A DNA stretch of 64,000 nt, taken from the NCBI GenBank assembly GCA_029204225.1, contig CM055102.1, positions 4,367,947 through 4,431,946 of the forward strand, given 5' to 3'. This document shows, in pieces, positions 57,729 through 64,000 of the stretch. A program made the translations under genes and the position numbers. Source of the stretch: Diphasiastrum complanatum. Lineage: Eukaryota > Streptophyta > Lycopodiopsida > Lycopodiales > Lycopodiaceae. Numbering within the stretch: position 1 is the stretch's first letter; the number at the start of each line of letters is the position of its first letter. The notes under the pieces were generated by a model. It was given only the letters and a program-made list of their open reading frames with translations. It did no database searches and was not told the DNA's origin.

Positions 57729-58690
57729 TTAGGCTTGCTGAACTGGCGGAGCAGGCTGCCAAAACTTGCGTAATCGACTGCCATTTACCGAAGTATCAAA
57801 TCGTTTTCTATCCAAGCGCTCAAGAATTATTGCGCCATAGTTCAGAATTTCCTTCACTTTATATGTGCTTTCACCGGTAAACTTCAACTTGCCCTTGATC
57901 AGCTTGGTTTTGTACATCAATGCAAGATCTCCTGCTTCCAGATCTTACTTGTGCAATCGACGATCGTGCCATGCCTTGCAGTGGGCTTTCTCTGCTGCTA
58001 AGGCATGAGCTGTCATCAATCGGGTTTCACATAATTTGTGCAACGCTTCATGACGAAGTTGTAAAGACTGATCATCATTTAATTGTTCCGTTGCTGCTAT
58101 GCGTAAAGATGGAATTAAAAATTCAATTGGCATAACAACATCTTGACCATAAACCAGTTGAAAAGGTGTTTGATTTGTACTATTTTTGTAAGCGGTTCTG
58201 AATGCCCATAATGTTGCATACAGTTTATGTTCCCAATCAGACCGACTTGCTTCAACTGTCTTTGTCATAATGGTGCAGAGAATCTTGTTGGAAGATTCAG
58301 CTTGGCCATTCCCTCTGGGATAATAGGGAGTACTAGATCTGTGTATAACAAAAAAATCTTCCAGTAAACACTTTATTGTTTGATTAACAAAGTGTGTACC
58401 CCAATCATTGACAATTTCGATCAAACATCCAAATCTGATTATAATATTTTCATATAGAAACTTGGCCGTAGATTTCACATCAGCCACTTTGACAGCTTTG
58501 GCTTCAACCCACTTGGTCATATAATCAGTTGCGACGATAATGTATCAGGCCTGAGATCCTTGCACATCGGGATGAATAGGACCAACATAATCCAGTCCCC
58601 ATTTTTCAAACGGTGCTTGTGATAAAACCGGATGTAAGGGTTCATAATTTTGTCGAGTAGGCCGTCGTGCTTGCTGGCAGACATCACATG
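57729..58690 (-). pseudogene. pol: Gypsy integrase
   Basis: Minus strand: PFEKWGLDYVGPIHPDVQG (first Asp, about 58590), MTKWVEAKAVKVADVKSTAK, IEIVNDWGTHFVNQTIKCLL (second Asp, about 58400), YYPRGNGQAESSNKI (catalytic Glu, about 58300), YATLWAFRTAYKNSTNQTPF, VYGQDVVMPIEFLIPSLR, and a C-terminal part LMYKTKLIKGKLKFTGESTY ending QPAPPVQQA at 57729. An amber-type break precedes the C-terminal part. The N-terminal zinc domain is fragmentary (VCQQARRPTRQN-like, about 58660). Confidence 0.88.
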
Positions 58691-58713
58691 TCTGAATAAA
58701 ATTTTATGTGTCC

Positions 58714-59500
58714 TTATGAAGCGTAGGCCACCAACAACCGAACAATAACATCTGTAGAGAGGTGTCCTCCACCCATGCCATCATGTGCAAACATGATTAA
58801 ATCTAGTACTTCATGTGGTAAAACACATCTTCGTAAAATATTATCTAATCCACGACGATACAATTGTCCTGCAATTAATTGATAAGGTTGAGCCTTATGA
58901 ATCAGTTGTCTTTTCTGTACTTTTGTCAAAGAGTCATTTGATTGTCCTAGCATCAGGTACTCAACAATATCTGTCGCCCACTCAGGTACTGCTTCAACAT
59001 AGAACAACGCAACATCTAGCAGTTCATCATCCACTTCAGTATTAACTGGTGTCGATTCAATTCGCGAAACGTGATCGGCTAGATAATGTTGCTTCCCCTT
59101 TCTGACCACAATTCGAAAGTCAAATTCAGTCAATAATAATAACCATCTTGCAATACGTCCAGTATTACACGTCTTATTTACCAAGTAAAGTAATGATTGA
59201 TGATCCGTATAAAATGCAAAGTGTGTATCCATGAGGTAGAGACGAAATTTCCGAACAAAAATAATCATGGCTAGCACTTCACGTTCTATTGTTGAGTAAT
59301 TCTTCTCTGGATATGTAAGCTGTTTGCTTGCAAATCGTATAGGATAATCCTTCTTATAGTCACCTGGCTGCGTCAAAACTGATCCAATGGCGTATTTTGA
59401 GGCATCCGTATAAACATGAAACTCTAATGTCCAATCTGGAGAATGCAGTATTGGTGTTGAAGATAATGCTTTTTTTAACTTTTCAAAGGTTTATAACGCC
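58714..59500 (-). pseudogene. pol: Gypsy RNase H
   Basis: Minus strand: YPIRFASKQLTYPEKNYSTI, EREVLAMIIFVRKFRLYLMD, FAFYTDHQSLLYLVNKTCNT and VRKGKQHYLADHVSRIE, followed by the linker YLMLGQSNDSLTKVQKR and QLYRRGLDNILRRCVLPHEV. Catalytic Glu (EREVLA) and Asp (YTDHQSL) are present. It degrades the RNA template during cDNA synthesis. Confidence 0.88.
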
Positions 59501-60320
59501 TCTATTGTCCAAATAGGAACAATAGTTAAGCTGTATATAGGTCGTGCTAAATTCGCAAAGAAAATAATAAAAATTCGATAGTAGTTCGCATGACCCATAA
59601 ACACATAAACTCCTCGAATTGTTGCTGGCGGTGGCAATTCCACAATAACTTTGATCTTAGAATAATCGGTGGCAATACCATGTCTTGATATCACATGTCC
59701 ATGCACCACTCCGTGAGAAACCATATCTGGCATTTTTCTGGATTTAGAGAAATCTGATATTTGAGACATCTTTCAAAGACTTTCTCCAATCGATCCAAGT
59801 GGTCTGTATCTGTACTATGAACTCCCAAGTCGTCCAAGTAAATTTCAAGAAATTTCTGCAGATAATCTTTAAAGGCAAATTGCATTACTCTTTGGAATGA
59901 ACTTGGTGCATTATAGAGTCCAAACAGCATTGCTTTGTAAGTGTAGGTGTCCTATTCTGTTGCAAAAGCAGTTTTGTGGCGATCGGCAGGTGCAATCTTA
60001 ACTTGGTTGTAACCACTAAATCCATCCAGGAAACTATAAGCTTCCGCTCCAGCAAGGCGATCCAAAATGCTTTCAGTAAAAGGTAACGAAAAGTGATCAT
60101 TCCGTGTCACTTTATTCAATGCTTTGAGATTCACACAGATTCGCAATTTTCCATTTTTCTTAGGAACAATGACAATCAATGAAATCCATTCGGTATGCTT
60201 GATCTCATAAATGAAATCGACATCAAGCAATCTCTGAAGTTCTTTCTTTATCAAATCTGCCACATTAGGATTACAGCGATAAAAGTTTGTAACCTTTGGT
60301 ACTGCATCAGGTACTAAAGG
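59491..60320 (-). pseudogene. pol: Gypsy reverse transcriptase
   Basis: Minus strand: IIVIVPKKNGKLRICVNLKA-like, NKVTRNDHFSLPFTESILDR, AEAYSFLDGFSGYNQVKIAP, DRHKTAFATE, stop at 59952, then LFGLYNAPSSFQRVMQFAFK, LEIYLDDLGVH (YLDD box, about 59840), RCLKYQISLNPEKCQIWF and HVISRHGIATDYSKIKVI. One nonsense codon and a frameshift near 59770 interrupt it. Confidence 0.88.
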
Positions 60321-61735
60321 TATGGTATGTTCAATAACTGATGTCGGAATACCCTTCAAATCTTGATAATTCCATGCAAAGCAATCTTGATACTTAATAA
60401 GTAACAAACGGAGTGATTGATACTGTTCAGGAGTAAGTTGTGATCCCACTTGTACAATCTTTTCCGGTTCTCCTAGTTCTGCAAGATTCATTGGCTGTGT
60501 CCTAGTTGGGCCATCGTAAACATCTTTAGATTCCAGCATGTGTTCTTCAGGTTCACGATGTGCTTTAGGTAACATGATAACCACATCATCTAGTGTATAA
60601 CGTTTAAAATGCTCTGGCATATCATGCTGGACTACATTTGCTTGTTCTTTTTCAAAAGGACTTGTCTTGGATCTTCGTTTAGTCTTCTTAGCAGGAATTG
60701 ATTGTGGAGGTGATGACTTTCGGGATGATAAATCTTTCTTCACAGGCGAAGACTTCCTAGACGATGATGTCTTGGTGGAAATCTGACTTGAAGAATCATT
60801 CTTGACTTTTCCTTTGCCTTTATCCAATAGAGGTGGCCCTTCCTTTGAATCGGTCTTTTGAGGGGGATTTTCCCATTTCAGGACTGTATTATAATGTTGC
60901 TTTGCTTGTTTTTTCATCATCGAACCTGTGATTCTGTCTTCCTTCAATATAACTACTTCGGACGATTTGATTATTGGTTCATCAAGAATATTACGCACTC
61001 CAAATCTGGTCGGATCCATATGATGTAGAATCTGCATCCATAAGTTTTGCATTGTTATCATAAGTTAAGGCATGGCTCATTGGTATGAGATCATCCTCAA
61101 TTGGATCTGGTATAGGTTCTGTTGATATCCAGGCTACATTCAGCACATTTAGTGGAAACATGATTGGCGTATCCAAAGTTCGATCTAACAAGGAAATGTC
61201 GCTCATCTCTGATTGAATATCTTGTTGACACATATATCCTGCTGTACAATCAATTGTTGCAAGAGCTTTGTTCCAATTGACAGTATCCGTCTGAGAATCG
61301 TCGTAAACTCCCAAATTTTTCTCTGGTCGATCACAAGTGTGATCTGTTGTTGATAAATCATCCACTTTTTGAACCACTGGCTTGATAGTCCAAGTCGTAG
61401 GATCAACTTTAACTGCACGTTCACGATTTTCAAAAGTGATTTTTTCGGTACCCCAGTTATGAATTACTTGTGCAACTCGTAACCATGGACGTCCTAAGAG
61501 AACTCGGTAGACATTTGGTGCTTCTGGTAAGTCCATCATGACAAAAGTAATGATGAACTGTACTCCTGCAATCCTGACAAGTATATCTTCCACTATTCCT
61601 CATGGACGAACTGTCGTTTTATCAGCTAGCTTAATAGCAAAAGTAGCAGGCTTAATCTTTGTAAGGCCCCATTTTGTACATAGCTTTGTAGAAAGCAGGT
61701 TAACTCCTGAACCACCATCTATCACAGTTGCTTCT
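60320..61735 (-). pseudogene. pol: Gypsy protease and linker
   Basis: The coding strand starts inside the protease at QEATVIDGGSGVNLLSTKLC (DGGS, about 61730-61670), a stop at about 61600, then EDILVRIAGVQFIITFVMMD and YRVLLGRPWLRVAQVIHNWG. A hydrophilic linker rich in Ser/Lys (KKDLSSRKSSPPQSIPAKKT) precedes TPEQYQSLRLLLIKYQDCFA and WNYQDLKGIPTSVIEHTIPL, the RT entry. No gag or zinc knuckle lies upstream. Confidence 0.82.
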
Positions 61736-62249
61736 TGCCTAACCTGAATCCAAGATCTAGTCAATCTAGCATCAAAGAGACGAAGTTAGTTGTCACGCGT
61801 AGGTTCGTTCCCATGAGAGCGATAGTTTAGTTCAGATTTCAACATAAATGGAGGACCTTAAACTACATCCATTAACACTAAGAATTAACACTACATCCAT
61901 TAACCCTACTTCCATTAATCCTAAATCCACAACAATAATAGAAACTTACTCTTCTCTCTCTCCCTTTCTCTCTCACAAAAAGCATAAGAAATAGCAATCC
62001 CAATAATGATCAGATCCAACAATCAGCAAAATCCAAAGAAAGCATGAGAAATGGAGGAAAAGAGAGGAAGAGCAAGGACATTCATCAATCCATTTCTAAA
62101 GAGAACCAATCTGCTTTATTGAAATGAGGAAATGAACATCAGGAGCAACTCGAGTTGGTCCCTTTTTATAGTAGAGAGGAGGACCCTGGCCTCTGAATCC
62201 TATTGGTCCAGTATTGCCTCTCTTTTTATTCAAATTTAAAAAAGTGTGG
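61734..62249 (-). repeat. Right flanking repeat of the gypsy
   Basis: Counterpart of 56788-57300, with a 3-bp GGA difference in the AGAGAGGAGGACCC segment. Beyond 62249 the two copies diverge completely. Confidence 0.85.
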
Positions 62250-62429
62250 GAACCATCAAAATTGGAGGGAAACCCAACTTTATTCACTAACTTGACATTT
62301 AGGCCCTGCGACATTAAAAGTCCCACAAAAAGGCCTAAAGTCTTTTTATTAACATTCTAATTAATCAAATAGCTATGTGATCATTAGGTTGGACTTACAC
62401 ACGCAGGGTGCCAAATCCCTCTCACTTAT

Positions 62430-63929
62430 TAACTAGTGTTAGGGTTGCCTTGCGGAGGAATGAAGCCTCTAGTTCCTCAATCGATTCTCATGCTTTGTAC
62501 ACCAACAAGAGCATGACTAAGCAGAAGAAGAAGAAAGGCCCAAAGCAATCACAGCGAGACCAGAAACCAGCACAGTACAAAGAACTGTTGAATCCGTAGA
62601 CGAAGAAGAAGCTGTTCTACAGATAATGTAAGCAAAACAACCACGAAATTCAAGACTGCCGGATACTGCAAGCTAAGAACAACAACAAGGGGCAATCGAA
62701 TCAAGTGGCAAATGCAGCTACAGAAGTTCCACAGCCCATTCAAGAAGCAGATCATGATGCCATCATGACCAGCGATCAAGAGGCACCCAACGACAGTTCT
62801 TGGTTTCTGGATTCCGGTGCCACTCAGCATATGACCAGCCTCATTGGCTGTTTCGAGTCCTATACACCCTATAGTACCAATAAATATGTTCACCTTGGCG
62901 ATAATAGCACACAAGCTATTAAAGGTGAAAGTACTATAAGATTAAGCTTTGCAAATGATCAGTCTAAGCTACTTTCTAAAGTCCTGTATGTATCCAATTT
63001 ATCTATGAATCTGCTCTTTGTAAGCAGAATCATGGATCTAGGACATAAAATAGAATTCAAATGTGATCAATGCAAAGAGTTGATATGACAGGCAAGATTC
63101 TAGCACTTGGAAAGAGACATGGATACTTGTATAGTTTAAGTCATTGCTTTTCTGCCTCTAGTCAGATGCTCAGTACTTCTATTCATGCAAATAAAAGTTT
63201 AGTTTGGCATTATAGACTTGGTCACTTGAATCATGCTGCTATACAACAAATGTCTAGACAATCTATTGTTCTTGACCTCAACTATCCTCATGATAAAGTT
63301 GAGTTACCTGTCTGTCAAGACTATCTAGTTGGTATACAGACTAAAAAACCATTTAGATCAAGCCATCAACATACTGCTAGAGGATTGTTAGACATTGTAC
63401 ATTCACACATTTGTGGCCCGATGAAAAATCCTTCGCTGAAGGATGCAAAGTATTTATAACTTTTATTCATGAATTTTCCAAAAGGACTATGGTGTACTTT
63501 ATAAAGAAGAATTCAGAAGCCTTCAATTGCTTCAGAATCTTCAAGGAGCGTGCATAAAAGGAGACTGGAAGGACGATCAAGGCCTTAAGGTCAGACAATG
63601 ATGGAGAGTATATCTCTACTGTGTTTAAGGAGTATTGCTAGAGCCAAGGCATTGAGCAACAATTCATCACTCCTTACAGTCCTCAATCGAATGGCTTAGC
63701 CGAGAGGAAGAATCGTACCCTAGTTGAATCAGCCAAATGTATGCTAACGCATGCATCGCTGCCCAAGAGATTCTGGGTTGAAGCTGTCTCCACTACAGCT
63801 TACATCCAGAATAGATGTTCGACCAAGGCCCTCTCAAGCAAGACACCCCATGAGGTGTGGACAGGCTCTAAGCCTTCTATGAAGAACCTAAAAGTGTTTG
63901 GATGCGTTGCCTACATGCAATGTCAATGA
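62430..63929 (+). pseudogene. Copia gag end, protease, GAG-pre and integrase (continues from 56521)
   Basis: LTSVRVALRRNEASSSSIDS, HALYTNKSMTKQKKKKGPKQ (gag C-terminus), a CCHC remnant in which TAA replaces the first part (CKQNNHEIQDC, about 62625), protease SSWFLDSGATQHMT (about 62800) and GDNSTQAIKGESTIRLSFA, GAG-pre GYLYSLSHCFSASSQMLSTS with YRLGHLNHAAIQQMSRQSIV, then integrase HSHICGPM (first Asp position is Asn-like HSHIC), RSDNDGEYISTV, PYSPQSNGLAERKNRTLVES and WVEAVSTTAYIQNRCST to FGCVAYMQCQ. Frame changes at about 63070, 63460 and 63560. RT lies outside the window or is lost, as DNA turns into (CA)n. Confidence 0.85.
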
Positions 63930-63968
63930 TGAGGGTGTGTGTAATCCAATTTGTTTAAAGATGTACTC

Positions 63969-63972
<4 letters not shown>

Positions 63973-63999
<27 letters not shown>
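63973..63999. repeat. (CA)n microsatellite at window end
   Basis: An uninterrupted AC dinucleotide run reaching the last bases of the window, so its true length is unknown. Confidence 0.95.
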
Positions 64000-64000
64000 A

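Larger units (their letters stand above)
56788..62249 (-). mobile_element. Ty3/gypsy element nested in copia, gag missing
   Basis: Minus-strand PR, RT, RNase H and integrase between two direct repeats (56788-57300 and 61734-62249). The right repeat directly abuts the protease, so gag is gone. The repeats are probably LTRs or LTR-derived, though the left one also shares a few bases of the protease-like edge (TTGCCTAAC). A frame-disrupting stop in RT (59952) and others make it dead. YLDD and the DDE residues remain. Confidence 0.8.

Overview
This window reads as nuclear DNA of a land plant, dense in retrotransposons. The evidence is Ty1/copia elements with the initiator-Met primer site TGGTATCAGAGC, Ty3/gypsy elements with multi-kilobase LTRs, an NLR immune-receptor gene with an RPW8-like coiled-coil domain, a nepenthesin-type aspartic protease remnant, a plant-style FCP1-like phosphatase gene with GT-AG introns, and long (GA)n arrays. 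The restriction-like-endonuclease LINE and the overall style would suit a non-flowering lineage (fern, lycophyte, bryophyte or conifer), but that placement is a weak inference. I see no intact host gene: every host-like locus carries stops, frameshifts or insertions.

Layout. 1-2.35 kb: no gene, then a BED zinc-finger scrap. 2.95-7.43 kb: a copia element truncated at its 3' end. 8.3-10.1 kb: two further copia fragments in opposite orientations. 10.4-13.44 kb: an intron-containing FCP1/NIF-like phosphatase gene, damaged. 13.47-16.81 kb: a non-coding LTR element (LARD-like) with a PBS. 17-19.4 kb: nothing recognisable. 19.4-23.2 kb: a repeat-rich block with two (GA)n arrays, a diverged satellite of about 300-350 bp, a CACGTGG-rich satellite, three copies of an ATGCAT palindromic element, and a minus-strand aspartic protease remnant.

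24.49-31.14 kb: an NLR pseudogene (RPW8-like CC, NB-ARC, LRR). Its CC exon contains a 394-bp segment present three times in tandem. Its LRR region is split by a 2.9-kb minus-strand non-LTR retrotransposon that encodes an N-terminal zinc finger, a reverse transcriptase, a CCHC motif and a restriction-like endonuclease (RLE). RLE-type LINEs are not the usual LINEs of land plants, so this is the most interesting item here. 31.4-36.4 kb: gypsy, CACTA (DUF4216) and copia gag remnants.

36.4-54.3 kb: a clean nested insertion. A 14,388-bp gypsy element (36802-51189, minus) with TGTTAG...CTAACA LTRs and a perfect 5-bp CTTCG target duplication sits inside the RNase H domain of a minus-strand copia element. 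The gypsy lacks the RT core and has an extra RNase H domain downstream of its integrase. 54.5-64 kb: two more copia 5' ends. The second (from about 56.3 kb) is interrupted by another minus-strand gypsy (56.8-62.25 kb, PR-RT-RH-IN, YLDD present) and continues through gag, protease and integrase to 63.93 kb, where the window ends in a (CA)n tract.

Most of the sequence is therefore layered transposon history; no operon-like or pathway-level cooperation between genes is visible.
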